38,884 nucleotides of DNA. Source: Lachnospiraceae bacterium (GTDB lineage: Bacteria; Bacillota; Clostridia; Lachnospirales; Lachnospiraceae). The translations under genes were made by a program, and so were the position numbers. Every line of letters begins with the position of its first letter. Position 1 is the stretch's first letter. The notes beneath the pieces are model-generated. The model worked only from the letters and a program-made list of their open reading frames with translations, was not told the origin of the DNA and did not search any database. This document shows positions 21,323 through 31,578 of this stretch, piece by piece. The stretch covers positions 1 to 38,884 of the forward strand of contig JAFYDI010000090.1 in the NCBI GenBank assembly GCA_017544835.1. Direction: 5' to 3'.

Positions 21323-21996
21323 TAACTCTCCACAATGTATCCCACACCGAACTTGGTGGTAATAAATCCTTCGAGTCCCGCAGCATCAAGCTTCTTACGA
21401 AGACGGTTCACGTTAACCGTAAGCGTGTTCTCGTCTACGAAGCTGTCGGTCTCCCAAAGCGCTTCCATAAGCTTTTCACGGCTTACGACAACGCCTTTGT
21501 TCTTAAGAAGTGTGAGTAAAATCTTAAACTCGTTACCGCTTAAGTCAATCTTTTCTCCGTTATATGTAAGGGAATTGTCACCCAGGTTAAGAATGGCACC
21601 TTTATGCTCCATGACAGGCACAGCCTCGCCGAAGTCGTAGGTGCGCCTTAAAAGAGCCTGAACCTTGGCGATAAGCACGTTACCGTCAAAAGGCTTGGCA
21701 ATAAAATCATCCGCGCCCATGTTCATGGCCATTACGATATTCATATTCTCGGCGGTGGAGCTTATAAAGATAATCGGCACCTTGGACTGCGCTCTTATCT
21801 GAGTACACCAATAATACCCGTCATAAGCGGGCAAAGAAATATCAAGAAGGACTAACTGCGGATTGTACTCCGCAAACTCTCCCATAACGTTTCTGAAATC
21901 TTTAACGGGTCTTACTTCAAGGTTCCACTGTGAAGCAAGCTTCACAACGCCCTCTGCAATGCCCTCATCATCCTCTACTAACAAAATCTTGTGCAT
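21322..21996 (-). CDS. BceR-type response regulator (OmpR family)
   Basis: This 224-aa regulator has a receiver domain with acidic pocket EDD (8-10), phospho-acceptor Asp52 in LLDISLP and Lys101 in IAKPF. A winged-helix DNA-binding domain follows (about 130-223), with NEFKILLTLL and the recognition region VDENTLTVNVNRLRKKL. It should bind the palindrome upstream of bceA. The start follows GAGGAGAG. It lies 34 bp downstream of the polC stop with no terminator between, so it could be read through from the polC operon. The kinase gene overlaps its end. Confidence 0.94.
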   Translation of the reverse strand: MHKILLVEDDEGIAEGVVKLASQWNLEVRPVKDFRNVMGEFAEYNPQLVLLDISLPAYDGYYWCTQIRAQSKVPIIFISSTAENMNIVMAMNMGADDFIAKPFDGNVLIAKVQALLRRTYDFGEAVPVMEHKGAILNLGDNSLTYNGEKIDLSGNEFKILLTLLKNKGVVVSREKLMEALWETDSFVDENTLTVNVNRLRKKLDAAGLEGFITTKFGVGYIVES

Positions 21997-22030
21997 ATCA
22001 GTACTCTCCTCACTTATCGTTACTATTATG

Positions 22031-25000
22031 TCACACTTTCATCATATCGAAAATACTTATTTGGTCTGTTTCCGGAATTGATCCCAAAATACCCAATTCA
22101 CCGAGTTTATCGGCAATAGTCTGCGACACATGTGCTCTTGACTTAAAGTCATCCTTGCTTGTAAAAGGTCCTACCTTGCAGGCTTCCACTATCGAATCTG
22201 CCGCGTTTTCACCAAGACCGTCTATGCTGGTAAAAGAAGGCATAATCTTATTGCCGACTATCGAAAAGAGTCTTGCCTTGGCCGTAAATAAGTCTATGGG
22301 CTCAAACTCAAAGCCACGCGCATACATCTCCTGCACGATACGCATATCTCTGATAGCGTCTTCGTCCTTGGGCGAAGGATTCTCAAGGTTTCTAAGCCTG
22401 TTAAGCTCTTCCTCAAGTCGCTCGCGACCAAAGCACATCGTAGCGTAGTTAAACGCCTTGGCTCTTATGGAAAAGAAAGCGGCATAATAAGCCAAAGGAT
22501 AATAAACCTTACAATAAGCGATACGCCATGCCATCATAACGTAAGCTGCCGCATGGGCTCTCGGGAACATATACTTAATCTTCTGGCATGACTCAATATA
22601 CCACTCGGGAACGTTGCAGGCGCGCATGTCTGCTTTCCATGCTTCCCACTTATCGCACTTGCCGGCCGCTACCTTACCCTTACGAACCATTTCCATAATC
22701 TTAAATGATTCCTCGGACTCAACGCCCATGTTGATAAGGTAAGTCATAATATCGTCACGGGTGCATATTGCGGTTGAAATAGTCGCTATACCGTCACGGA
22801 TAAGGTCCTGCGCGTTGTTAAGCCATACGTCGGTACCATGTGACAGACCTGCGATACGAATAAGGTCTGAGAAATACTTAGGCTTAGCTTCCTGAACCAT
22901 GCCCATGGAGAAGTCCGTACCAAACTCGGGAACGCCTAAGCATCCTATCTCTACTCCGCCGATATCGGAAGGCTTCACGCCGAGGGCTTCGGTTGATTCA
23001 AACAACGACATAACCTTAGGGTCGTCAAGCGGTATGGTTAAAGGATCGATACCCGTCAAATCCTGAAGCATACGAATCATCGTAGGATCATCGTGTCCGA
23101 GTATATCAAGCTTAAGTAAGTTATGGTCGATTGAGTGATAGTCAAAGTGTGTGGTTATAATATCTGTCTCGGTATCATTGGCGGGGTGCTGTACAGGGGT
23201 AAAAGAATTGATATCCTCACCCACGGGAAGCACGATAATACCGCCCGGGTGCTGACCCGTACTGCGGCGCACTCCCACGCAGCCTTGAACTATGCGGTCT
23301 ATCTCGCAGTTTCTTTTGCTGATACCTTTTTCTTCGTAGTATTTCTTAACGTAACCGAAGGCGGTCTTGTCGGCAAGAGTTGCGATGGTTCCGGCGCGGA
23401 AGGTCTGGCCGGCACCGAAAATTACTTCTGTGTATTTGTGAGCCTTGGACTGATACTCACCCGAGAAGTTTAAGTCGATATCGGGCTCCTTATCGCCCTT
23501 AAATCCAAGGAATGTTTCGAAAGGAATGTCGAAGCCGTCTTTCTTAAGTTTCTCTCCGCAGACGGGGCAGACTCTGTCGGGCATATCGACACCCGCCATA
23601 CCTCTAAACTTCTTAACCTCTTCGGAGTCAAAGTCGTAGAAATGACACTTCGCGCAGTAGTAGTGAGGTACCAGAGGATTAACCTCTGTAATACCCGCCA
23701 TGGTAGCCACAAAGCTTGAACCTACGGAACCCCGGGAACCTACGAGGTAACCGTCCTCGACAGACTTCCACACGAGCTTCTGGGCTATGATGTACATTAC
23801 GGCGAATCCGTTGGTGATAATTGAGTGAAGCTCACGCTCAAGACGCTCCTTAACTATCTCGGGAAGGTCAGGACCGTACATTTCATGGGCCTTGTTATAA
23901 CAGATGGTAGTAAGTATCTCGTCGGAATTCTCGATGACCGGAGGACACTTGTCGGGACGCACGGGGGACATGGACTCTATCTGATCGGCTATCATGTTGG
24001 AGTTGGTCACTACAACTTCCATAGCCTTGTCGCGGCCGAGGTAACCGAATTCCTCAAGCATCTCGTCGGTGGTGTGAAGATACAAAGGTGCCTGATTGTC
24101 GGCATCTTCAAAGCCCTGACCCTTCATGATGATACGTCTGTATATCTCGTCTTCTGGGTCAAGGAAGTGTACGTCGCAGGTAGCCACAACAGGCTTGTTG
24201 TAGACTTCACCGAGGCGCACTATCTCACGGTTTATGTTAAGAATGTCTTCTTCGGAATTAACGTTTTCAATCTTCTCATCTCTTATCATGAAAGCGTTGT
24301 TGCCGCGGGGCTGAATCTCAAGGTAGTCATAGAAATTGACTATTCTTGCAATCGTCTCATCGCTTCTCTCATCTAAAATCGCGCGATACAATTCACCCGC
24401 TTCGCAGGCACTGCCGATGATAAGGCCTTCTCTGTGCTTCATAATCTCGCTCTTAGGCATACGGGGACGCTTCGCAAAATAATCAAGGTGAGACTTGGAA
24501 ATAAGGGTATACAAATTAACTCGCCCGGTATTGTTCTTGGCAAGTATGATTACGTGATGGGTAGGAAGCTTCTTGATAACATCTGCCGAAACCTTGGTGC
24601 CTTCGTTGATGTCATTCATTGTGGCGAAGCCCTTTTCGCGGCACATCTTAAGTAACTTTATGAACGCGCCACCCGTAGCGGTAGCATCGTCAACAGCTCT
24701 ATGGTGTGTGATAAGGGTTACATTGAGTTCCTTACAAATTGTATCGAGCTTAAAATTGTGAAGCTTGGTCAGGAAATGCCTCGAAAGTCCAAGCGTATCC
24801 ACGCAGGTAAAGTCATAAGGTAATCCCAGTCTCTCGCAGTTAGCCTTGATAAAAGAAGTATCAAAGGTCGCATTGTGAGCAACAAGTATAGTACCCTTAC
24901 AAAACTCCAGGAACTTAGGCAGTATCTCTTCTATCGTGCCCGCATCCTTAACGTGCGCATCGGTAATGGTGGTAAGCTTCTGAATACGGTAAGGAATAGG

Positions 25001-26626
25001 AATCTCGGGATTGACAAACTCCGAGAACGTATCCGTAATCTCACCGTTTACTACCTTAACGGCACCGATTTCGATTATCTTATTCTTGGTAGCCGAAAAG
25101 CCTGTGGTCTCTATATCAAATACCACATAGTCGCTGTCTATGCTCTGGTTCTTAGAGTCAAGAACGGTCTCGATAAGGTCATCAACAAGATATCCCTCTA
25201 CGCCGTATATTACCTTAAAGAAGTCCTGCTTGTTGGGATTCTCGTCGCCGGCTTCGATTCTCTTTGCTTTTTCCTTCTTCCATAAATCTTCCCAGGTGTG
25301 ATTGGCATCGGGGAATGACTGAACTACGCCGTGGTCGGTAACAGCTATGGCTTTATGCCCCCAGGAATATGCACGCTTAACAATGTCCGACACCTCGCTG
25401 ATTCCGTCCATATCACTCATCTTAGTATGACAGTGAAGCTCAACTCGTTTAACGGGCGCAGTATCGACTCTGCCACCGGTTCTGAAGTCCTTACCTACCA
25501 TAACGGACTTAGGTGATGTTACGGAAAGCTCATGGTCAAACTTATCCTCCTGAGGCACACCCATTACGCGCACAAACTTACCGGGTGAAAGCTTGTCCAT
25601 ATAACTCGGCGCTTCCTCTGTAAGGCAGAAGAACTTAACCTTAATCGTATCCGTAAAGTCGGTTACGTTAAAAGAAATAATACTTCTGTTACCGCGTATA
25701 TCACGCTGCTCATTGGCAATAACCTTGCCTCTGAAGACTACGGTTGTAAAGTCTTCCACAAGGTCTTCTATCTTCGTAAATTCTTCTTCATCACTTATCT
25801 CGCCGCCGAATATTACATCGGGATTATCAGATTTCTCAGTGGCGCGGGGCTCACGTTTCTTAAACTCTTTCTTGAAGCCGCCTTTTTCGTATTTCTTCTC
25901 AAACTTCTTGCCTGAGTCGGAGCCGGACTTGGAAGCGGCTTTTTCTTTTTTCTCGGGTGCCTTGGCAGTTTCAGTCGGTTGTGAAGCGCCTTCCCTTGTA
26001 GTTGCCGGCGCACCCTCCTCATCCTTCTTAAGACTCTCAACATTGATGCGGCTTTCCACAAGCTTAGCAATCTTGTACTCGTCCCACTTGGTGCGCTCAG
26101 TCACATCGCCTGTTTCTTCGTGTCTGTAAGTTACGGTAAATAAAGCATCCGAAAGGTTAAACCTCTCGCATACCACTTTCCTGAAATATTCAAGTACTTC
26201 GCTTTCGCGTTTCTTGATAATCTCCGAATCCGGAAGAGAAAGCTCGATGTGATTCTTGTCAACTTCTGTAATCTCGGCTTTCTTGACTGTATTAAAAAGA
26301 ATGGGGCTAGTCTCTGAAAGTTCGTCGAAAATACTGTCCTTGTACTCATCGATAAGGCTGCTTACAGTGTAGCTTTCAGGCAGATGATAGTCCTCGATTA
26401 TATAGATTTCCATATTGACACCCGCAAACATCTGCTTGCGGATTTCTTTGATACAGGAATAGATATCCTTCTTGGGAATGATATGATTGCTCGAAATATA
26501 AATCTTAAGAACATCTCTGCGTTTATTGGAGGATACCTTGGTGACTGTCACCTCGTCAAACATATCCCTTAAACCGCTCTTTAATTCAAGAGTCTTAAAT
26601 ACTTCCAAAAACGCTTTCGGTTCCAT
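22031..26626 (-). CDS. polC: DNA polymerase III alpha subunit, Gram-positive PolC type
   Basis: This 1531-aa replicative polymerase has an N-terminal region (1 to about 250) including a charged low-complexity stretch (about 205-260). An OB-fold follows (about 285-370), then a PHP domain beginning at HCHTKMSDMDG (near 396). The DnaQ-like 3'-5' exonuclease with DIETTGF (near 500) is inserted within the PHP, the defining PolC layout. The palm contains EPDIDLNFSGEYQ (near 1050), and a C-terminal HhH segment contains GLGENAADSIVEAC. It synthesises chromosomal DNA with a built-in proofreader. It is slightly longer than B. subtilis PolC (1437 aa). It begins 3 bp after ispG, as in the usual Firmicutes cluster. 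Confidence 0.97.
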   Translation of the reverse strand: MEPKAFLEVFKTLELKSGLRDMFDEVTVTKVSSNKRRDVLKIYISSNHIIPKKDIYSCIKEIRKQMFAGVNMEIYIIEDYHLPESYTVSSLIDEYKDSIFDELSETSPILFNTVKKAEITEVDKNHIELSLPDSEIIKKRESEVLEYFRKVVCERFNLSDALFTVTYRHEETGDVTERTKWDEYKIAKLVESRINVESLKKDEEGAPATTREGASQPTETAKAPEKKEKAASKSGSDSGKKFEKKYEKGGFKKEFKKREPRATEKSDNPDVIFGGEISDEEEFTKIEDLVEDFTTVVFRGKVIANEQRDIRGNRSIISFNVTDFTDTIKVKFFCLTEEAPSYMDKLSPGKFVRVMGVPQEDKFDHELSVTSPKSVMVGKDFRTGGRVDTAPVKRVELHCHTKMSDMDGISEVSDIVKRAYSWGHKAIAVTDHGVVQSFPDANHTWEDLWKKEKAKRIEAGDENPNKQDFFKVIYGVEGYLVDDLIETVLDSKNQSIDSDYVVFDIETTGFSATKNKIIEIGAVKVVNGEITDTFSEFVNPEIPIPYRIQKLTTITDAHVKDAGTIEEILPKFLEFCKGTILVAHNATFDTSFIKANCERLGLPYDFTCVDTLGLSRHFLTKLHNFKLDTICKELNVTLITHHRAVDDATATGGAFIKLLKMCREKGFATMNDINEGTKVSADVIKKLPTHHVIILAKNNTGRVNLYTLISKSHLDYFAKRPRMPKSEIMKHREGLIIGSACEAGELYRAILDERSDETIARIVNFYDYLEIQPRGNNAFMIRDEKIENVNSEEDILNINREIVRLGEVYNKPVVATCDVHFLDPEDEIYRRIIMKGQGFEDADNQAPLYLHTTDEMLEEFGYLGRDKAMEVVVTNSNMIADQIESMSPVRPDKCPPVIENSDEILTTICYNKAHEMYGPDLPEIVKERLERELHSIITNGFAVMYIIAQKLVWKSVEDGYLVGSRGSVGSSFVATMAGITEVNPLVPHYYCAKCHFYDFDSEEVKKFRGMAGVDMPDRVCPVCGEKLKKDGFDIPFETFLGFKGDKEPDIDLNFSGEYQSKAHKYTEVIFGAGQTFRAGTIATLADKTAFGYVKKYYEEKGISKRNCEIDRIVQGCVGVRRSTGQHPGGIIVLPVGEDINSFTPVQHPANDTETDIITTHFDYHSIDHNLLKLDILGHDDPTMIRMLQDLTGIDPLTIPLDDPKVMSLFESTEALGVKPSDIGGVEIGCLGVPEFGTDFSMGMVQEAKPKYFSDLIRIAGLSHGTDVWLNNAQDLIRDGIATISTAICTRDDIMTYLINMGVESEESFKIMEMVRKGKVAAGKCDKWEAWKADMRACNVPEWYIESCQKIKYMFPRAHAAAYVMMAWRIAYCKVYYPLAYYAAFFSIRAKAFNYATMCFGRERLEEELNRLRNLENPSPKDEDAIRDMRIVQEMYARGFEFEPIDLFTAKARLFSIVGNKIMPSFTSIDGLGENAADSIVEACKVGPFTSKDDFKSRAHVSQTIADKLGELGILGSIPETDQISIFDMMKV

Positions 26627-26629
26627 TTA

Positions 26630-27688
26630 TCATTTTCCCCAATTCTTAAGTTCTTCTTCAAGTGCCGCAAATAACTCCGATTCGGGCATCTTTCTTATAA
26701 TCTCGCCTTTCTTGAACAAAAGGCCTTCGCCGTCTCCTCCGGCTACGCCAAGGTCGGCTTCTCTTGCCTCGCCGGGTCCGTTAACCGCGCAACCCATAAC
26801 GGCAAGCTTGATATTAAGCGGATAGCGTTCCGCAAGTTCCTCGACCTTAGTGGCAAGACCGATAAGATCTATCTTGGTACGTCCGCAGGTAGGGCAGGAA
26901 ATAACCTCGATACTCTCTTTTCTGAGTCCGAGAGTTCTTAAAATTATTCTTGCGGAGCGGACTTCGTCCACAACGTCACCCGTAAGAGATACTCTTATCG
27001 TGTCGCCGATACCCTTTGAAAGAATAAGTCCCAAGCCTATTCCGGACTTAATGTTACCGGAAAAAGCAGTACCGGACTCGGTAATACCTACATGCAACGG
27101 GTAAGGAATCTTGCCTGCAATCTTCTCATGAGCTTCCGCGCACATAAGAACATTCGTGGACTTAAGGCTTACCACAAGATTGTCATAGCCCATATCCTCG
27201 ATTCGACGAACGTTTCTTAAGGCACTCTCTACAAGTCCCTCTGCCGTAACACCGCCGTAACGCTTAACAAGGTCTTTCTCCATGGAACCCGAGTTAACAC
27301 CCACACGGATAGGTATATTACGCTCTCTTGCCGCCTTAACGACCTCTAAAAGCTTCTCATCGCTACCGATATTGCCGGGATTGATACGCACCTTATCAGC
27401 GCCGTTTTCAATCGCCGCAACAGCCATCTTATAGTCAAAGTGGATATCTGCCACAAGGGGTATAGATATCTCTTTCTTAATCTCCTTGATAGCCTTGGCA
27501 GCCTCAAGAGTCGGCACGGTTGAACGTATTATCTCGCATCCTGCCTCCTCAAGTCTGTGAATCTGCTCTACAGTGCTCTTAACATCCTCTGTCCTGGTAT
27601 TGGTCATGGACTGAATAAGGATAGGGTTACCGTGACCGATTACTCTGTTGCCTATATGTATTTCCTTGGTCGTATCTCTAAATGCCAT
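26630..27688 (-). CDS. ispG: 4-hydroxy-3-methylbut-2-en-1-yl diphosphate synthase (IspG/GcpE)
   Basis: This 352-aa enzyme catalyses the penultimate step of the MEP isoprenoid pathway, reductive ring opening of MEcPP to HMBPP, with a [4Fe-4S] cluster. The N-terminal barrel has GHGNPILIQSMTNTRTED and LVADIHFDY. The C-terminal iron-sulfur domain supplies the ligands in CPTCGR and MGCAVNGPGEA. It is the compact bacterial two-domain form with no insert. It lies between rseP and polC and works with dxr from the same operon. Confidence 0.96.
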   Translation of the reverse strand: MAFRDTTKEIHIGNRVIGHGNPILIQSMTNTRTEDVKSTVEQIHRLEEAGCEIIRSTVPTLEAAKAIKEIKKEISIPLVADIHFDYKMAVAAIENGADKVRINPGNIGSDEKLLEVVKAARERNIPIRVGVNSGSMEKDLVKRYGGVTAEGLVESALRNVRRIEDMGYDNLVVSLKSTNVLMCAEAHEKIAGKIPYPLHVGITESGTAFSGNIKSGIGLGLILSKGIGDTIRVSLTGDVVDEVRSARIILRTLGLRKESIEVISCPTCGRTKIDLIGLATKVEELAERYPLNIKLAVMGCAVNGPGEAREADLGVAGGDGEGLLFKKGEIIRKMPESELFAALEEELKNWGK

Positions 27689-27708
27689 AGTCTCTCGCTT
27701 TCGCTTAG

Positions 27709-28797
27709 TTATCTGAAAAATCTCATGATGTCGTTAAACAAAATAAATACTGTAAGTGCAAAGAACAGCACAATTCCGATAAGGTGAACAATGCCTTCCT
27801 TGTCCGCGGGAACGGGCTTACCGCGTACCACCTCGATAAATAAGAATACCAGTCTTCCGCCGTCAAGTGCGGGAAGAGGAAGTAAGTTAAGTACTCCGAG
27901 GTTAACGCTTAATAACATAGCGAGATTCATCATCGTAAGCACAATACTTGAGAAACCATATTGCTTAACCGAATTATAACTCTCGCCCACAATCTGAGCG
28001 ACACCTACGGGACCTGCCACGTCGTCCTTGGACAATCTTCCGAGCACAAGCTCCTTTAAACTCTTTAAAGTGTTTCTGAAATTAAACTCAAGCTCGTACC
28101 AGCTGTATTTAAAGAGATTCCATCCCTTACATTCGATAATGTTGTTGCCGCCTTCGATACCGATATAGTAACGTCCGTCTTCTTCACTGTACTGAGGAGC
28201 AAAAGAAACCGTACCCTTCACCCCGTCACGCTTATACTCAATGGTAAGTTCCTCGCCTCTGTTGAGTATCGAAATAAGCGTAATGTCTCGCCAGATATGA
28301 ATCTTCTCACCGTTAATCGCAGTAATCGTATCGCCGATCTTAAGTCCCGACTCAATAGCCGGACGGCCCTCGGTAAGATTGCTGACAGTAGGTAAATCGC
28401 TACCGCAATTGGCCACGATTATCATGGAGAAAATCATGGCAAGAATAAAGTTAAAGAAAGGTCCCGCAAACACTGCGGATATTCTGGCCCAGACTTTAGC
28501 CTCCCTGAAAGGAATGCCTGCAGGCTTCTCAAGCATCTCGTCTTCATCGCCCTTAAGCTCTGCATCCTTGTGGGGTTCAAGTGAGGCATCCGAATCAAAT
28601 ATGCAAGCGCCGCCGAAAGGAAGCAATTTGAGTGCAAACTTCGTGCCTTTCTTGGTGAAATGTAAAAGTGTAGGTCCGAAGCCCACATCAAACTCAAGTA
28701 CTCTTATACCGTTCATCCTTGCGACGATAAAATGTCCGAACTCATGTGAAATAACTATCACCGAAAGGATGATAATAAACCAAATAATCGATGCCAT
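27709..28797 (-). CDS. rseP: Site-2 protease, RseP/RasP family (M50)
   Basis: This 362-aa membrane zinc metalloprotease has the active-site motif HEFGH (18-22) in the first helix and the third zinc ligand in LPLPALDGGRL near 315. A PDZ domain lies between (about 130-205, containing LTEGRPAIESGLKIGDTITA). It carries out intramembrane cleavage of anti-sigma factors and of leftover signal peptides. It sits between dxr and ispG in the conserved cluster and starts with SD AAGGAT. Confidence 0.94.
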   Translation of the reverse strand: MASIIWFIIILSVIVISHEFGHFIVARMNGIRVLEFDVGFGPTLLHFTKKGTKFALKLLPFGGACIFDSDASLEPHKDAELKGDEDEMLEKPAGIPFREAKVWARISAVFAGPFFNFILAMIFSMIIVANCGSDLPTVSNLTEGRPAIESGLKIGDTITAINGEKIHIWRDITLISILNRGEELTIEYKRDGVKGTVSFAPQYSEEDGRYYIGIEGGNNIIECKGWNLFKYSWYELEFNFRNTLKSLKELVLGRLSKDDVAGPVGVAQIVGESYNSVKQYGFSSIVLTMMNLAMLLSVNLGVLNLLPLPALDGGRLVFLFIEVVRGKPVPADKEGIVHLIGIVLFFALTVFILFNDIMRFFR

Positions 28798-28821
28798 AAA
28801 TCAAAAATCCTTGTATATAAC

Positions 28822-29967
28822 TTATTTAAAGCGATTTTTCAGAATCTCATATACATGAGCCTCTGTATTAAGTATCTCTTCTACCGAAGGATTGTCGATG
28901 TTCTCAATCTCATCCATGGCAGCCTCGATATACTCGTATATTCCCGTAAATCCAATCTTCTTAGACAGGAAATCCTTAACCGCAAGTTCATTGGCCGCAT
29001 TGAATACGGTAGGCATAATGCCTCCCTCTCCGATAGCCTTGTAAGCATACTTAAGGCCTCTGAAAGTCTCAATGTCGGGCTCGTAAAATGTTATCTCACG
29101 AAGTTTAAAGAAATCTATCCTGTTACCGCTCATAGGTCTTCTGTCGGGGTAAAACAAAGCGTACTGAATAGGCAGCTTCATATCGGGAACCCCAAGCTGC
29201 GCAATTACAGAGCCGTCCACGTACTCAACCATTGAGTGAATAATGCTCTGGGGCTGAATCACTACCTGAATATCGGTAGCCTCAACATCAAAAAGCCACT
29301 TAGCCTCGATAACTTCAAGACCTTTATTGACAAGTGTGGCAGAATCGATGGTGACCTTCTTACCCATGCTCCAGTTGGGATGCTTAAGAGCATCTTCTAC
29401 AGTCATGGATTTAAGCTCTTCGAAGGTCTTACCTCTGAAAGGACCGCCCGAAGCGGTAAGTAAAATCTTGCTTAAGTTCTTCTTATTCTCACCGTTAAGA
29501 GACTGGAAAATAGCGCTGTGCTCTGAGTCAACGGGAAGAATGGATACACCGTACTCTGCGGCAAGAGGCATAATAATGTGGCCCGCCGTTACAAGTGTCT
29601 CTTTATTGGCAAGTGCAATAGTCTTATGCGCTTTAATAGCCGCAATCGTAGGCTGAATACCAATCATACCCACAAGCGCCGTTACCACAACATCGCCGCC
29701 CGGAGCCGAACAGATTTCAAGAAGTCCGTCCATTCCCTCAAGAACGTGTACGTCAACATCCTTCACGCGTTCTTTTAACTCTCTGTAAGCTGCGGAATCG
29801 TACATAACAGCATATGAAGGCTTAAATTCACGAATCTGAGCCTCCATTAAATCTACATTTGTGGACGCAGCCAGAGCAAATACCTTAAGCCCTTCCTGCG
29901 CTCTTACTATATCAAGTGTCTGAGTTCCGATTGAACCTGTGGAACCAAGTATTACAAGATTCTTCAT
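28822..29967 (-). CDS. dxr: 1-deoxy-D-xylulose 5-phosphate reductoisomerase
   Basis: This 381-aa NADPH enzyme converts DXP to MEP, the committed step of the MEP pathway. The nucleotide-binding motif GSTGSIG is at 8-14. The family motifs ALANKETLVTAG and LPVDSEHSAIFQ, and the metal and substrate loop in LTASGGPFRGK, are all present. HPNWSMGKKVTIDSATLVNKGLEVIEA (positions about 195-221) is highly characteristic. It follows cdsA with a 9-bp gap and precedes rseP. Confidence 0.97.
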   Translation of the reverse strand: MKNLVILGSTGSIGTQTLDIVRAQEGLKVFALAASTNVDLMEAQIREFKPSYAVMYDSAAYRELKERVKDVDVHVLEGMDGLLEICSAPGGDVVVTALVGMIGIQPTIAAIKAHKTIALANKETLVTAGHIIMPLAAEYGVSILPVDSEHSAIFQSLNGENKKNLSKILLTASGGPFRGKTFEELKSMTVEDALKHPNWSMGKKVTIDSATLVNKGLEVIEAKWLFDVEATDIQVVIQPQSIIHSMVEYVDGSVIAQLGVPDMKLPIQYALFYPDRRPMSGNRIDFFKLREITFYEPDIETFRGLKYAYKAIGEGGIMPTVFNAANELAVKDFLSKKIGFTGIYEYIEAAMDEIENIDNPSVEEILNTEAHVYEILKNRFK

Positions 29968-29976
29968 AAACTACCT

Positions 29977-30798
29977 CTATCTTCCGGCTACAATCCATAA
30001 CACCGCAAGAAAATATGTAATGGGTGCGGTAAATATCATACTGTCAAAGCGATCCATAACTCCGCCGTGACCCGGTATGCATCTGCCGTAGTCCTTAATG
30101 TCTTTATTGCGCTTAATAGCCGATGCCGCAAGATCGCCTACCTGAGCGATAATACCGCCGATAGCAGCCATTGCACACAAGAACCACTTAACATCGGGCA
30201 TAAAGAAATTGCCAAACACATAAGCAATAATGCCTGCGCCGATAACGCCTCCCACTACGCCCTCGATAGATTTCTTGGGGCTAAGCTTCGGAAGAAACTT
30301 ATGATTGCCTATGGTCTTACCCGTAAGCATGCCCACGCAGTAAGCACAGGTATCATATCCCCACGAGGAAATGATAATCATCCACGCTATCAGATGCCCG
30401 TCCTGAAGGTTTCTTGTAAGAAACACAAATGCTAACATCACAGGTGCATAAGCAAAAGAAAAAATCGCCGACATAATGTCTTCAACCTTATACTTGGGGA
30501 AGGTGAACACATAAAGGCACAAATACGCAATAACCATGAAGGTAGCTACCATACCGAGCAAAAATGTATCCTCGGTAAAAAGCAGCACCGCGTAATAAAC
30601 CACTATTCCCACGAACCCTAAGTTCATAAGAGAGCTGTTCTCGCCCTTCTTCTTAATGCCAAGCGCTTTCCCAAGCTCATAAAAAGCGGTCAGAGAAAGC
30701 AATAACAGTATACCCGCAAGGCTTACCCCTCCGAATACTATTACCAAAACTGCTATGCCCAGTAATGCGATACCGCTCAACAATCTTTTTACAAACAT
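29977..30798 (-). CDS. cdsA: Phosphatidate cytidylyltransferase
   Basis: This 273-aa membrane enzyme forms CDP-diacylglycerol from phosphatidate and CTP, the entry to phospholipid synthesis. It has eight or so hydrophobic helices and the CdsA signature near the C-terminus, ASAIKRNKDIKDYGRCIPGH followed by GGVMDRFDSM. The ATG follows AGGAT. It lies between uppS and dxr, as in many bacteria. Confidence 0.96.
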   Translation of the reverse strand: MFVKRLLSGIALLGIAVLVIVFGGVSLAGILLLLSLTAFYELGKALGIKKKGENSSLMNLGFVGIVVYYAVLLFTEDTFLLGMVATFMVIAYLCLYVFTFPKYKVEDIMSAIFSFAYAPVMLAFVFLTRNLQDGHLIAWMIIISSWGYDTCAYCVGMLTGKTIGNHKFLPKLSPKKSIEGVVGGVIGAGIIAYVFGNFFMPDVKWFLCAMAAIGGIIAQVGDLAASAIKRNKDIKDYGRCIPGHGGVMDRFDSMIFTAPITYFLAVLWIVAGR

Positions 30799-30827
30799 GA
30801 CTATCCTGCAATTCTCCGAATATAATA

Positions 30828-31538
30828 TTAAATCTGCTCTTCTGTCTTACCAAACTTTCTGGTGCGTCCCGAATAACTCTCGCAAGCCTTAATAAGCTCT
30901 GCCTTGTTAAAATCCGGCCATGCAACATCGGTAACGTAAAGCTCCGAATACGAAAGCTGCCAAAGAAGGAAGTTTGATAATCTTAACTCACCGCAAGTCC
31001 TGATTAACAAATCAGGGTCCATAATTCCCGCAGTATCAAGATTCTCGGATATCATCTGTTCCGTAATATCCTCGGGATTAAGCTCGCCCGCTTTAACCTT
31101 CTCGGAAAGCTTACGAACAGTCCTGGTAATCTCATCACGCGCACCGTAATTAATGGCTACCGTGAATTTAAGGCCTGTATTATTCTTGGTACCTTCTTCG
31201 AGATCAGCTATGCTCTTTTGTAAGTCTTCATCAAGTTTAGTCTTATCGCCGATTACACGAACTTTCATGTTGTTCTTGCCTGCGCGCTTAAGGCTTGTCT
31301 TCATGTAGTTACGAAGAAGCTTCATGAGAGCGTCCACCTCATCCTTGGGACGGTTCCAGTTCTCTGTGGAGAAAGCATACACGGTTAAGTATTCAATTCC
31401 TAAATTCCACGCATCTTCACAGATATCTTCAACTGCCTTGGCTCCCTGGATGTGTCCGTAATTGCGGGGCATTCCCTTGGCCTTGGCCCATCTTCCGTTA
31501 CCGTCTAATATTATAGCCACTGATTTGGGTATATTCAT
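30828..31538 (-). CDS. uppS: Isoprenyl transferase, undecaprenyl diphosphate synthase type
   Basis: This 236-aa cis-prenyltransferase extends FPP with IPP to make the C55 carrier for peptidoglycan and other surface polymers. Motifs: AIILDGNGRWAKAKG with the catalytic Asp, YAFSTENWNRP, and RTCGELRLSNFLLWQLSYSE, where Cys replaces the usual Ser of RTSGE. I prefer the ATG at 31538, which has GGTGA upstream, over a GTG three codons earlier with no ribosome-binding site. It belongs to the pyrH-frr-uppS-cdsA-dxr cluster; a hairpin lies just upstream. Confidence 0.95.
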   Translation of the reverse strand: MNIPKSVAIILDGNGRWAKAKGMPRNYGHIQGAKAVEDICEDAWNLGIEYLTVYAFSTENWNRPKDEVDALMKLLRNYMKTSLKRAGKNNMKVRVIGDKTKLDEDLQKSIADLEEGTKNNTGLKFTVAINYGARDEITRTVRKLSEKVKAGELNPEDITEQMISENLDTAGIMDPDLLIRTCGELRLSNFLLWQLSYSELYVTDVAWPDFNKAELIKACESYSGRTRKFGKTEEQI

Positions 31539-31578
31539 CTGTTTCACCGTTATTTAATAAAAATTTATTAACTAAAAT

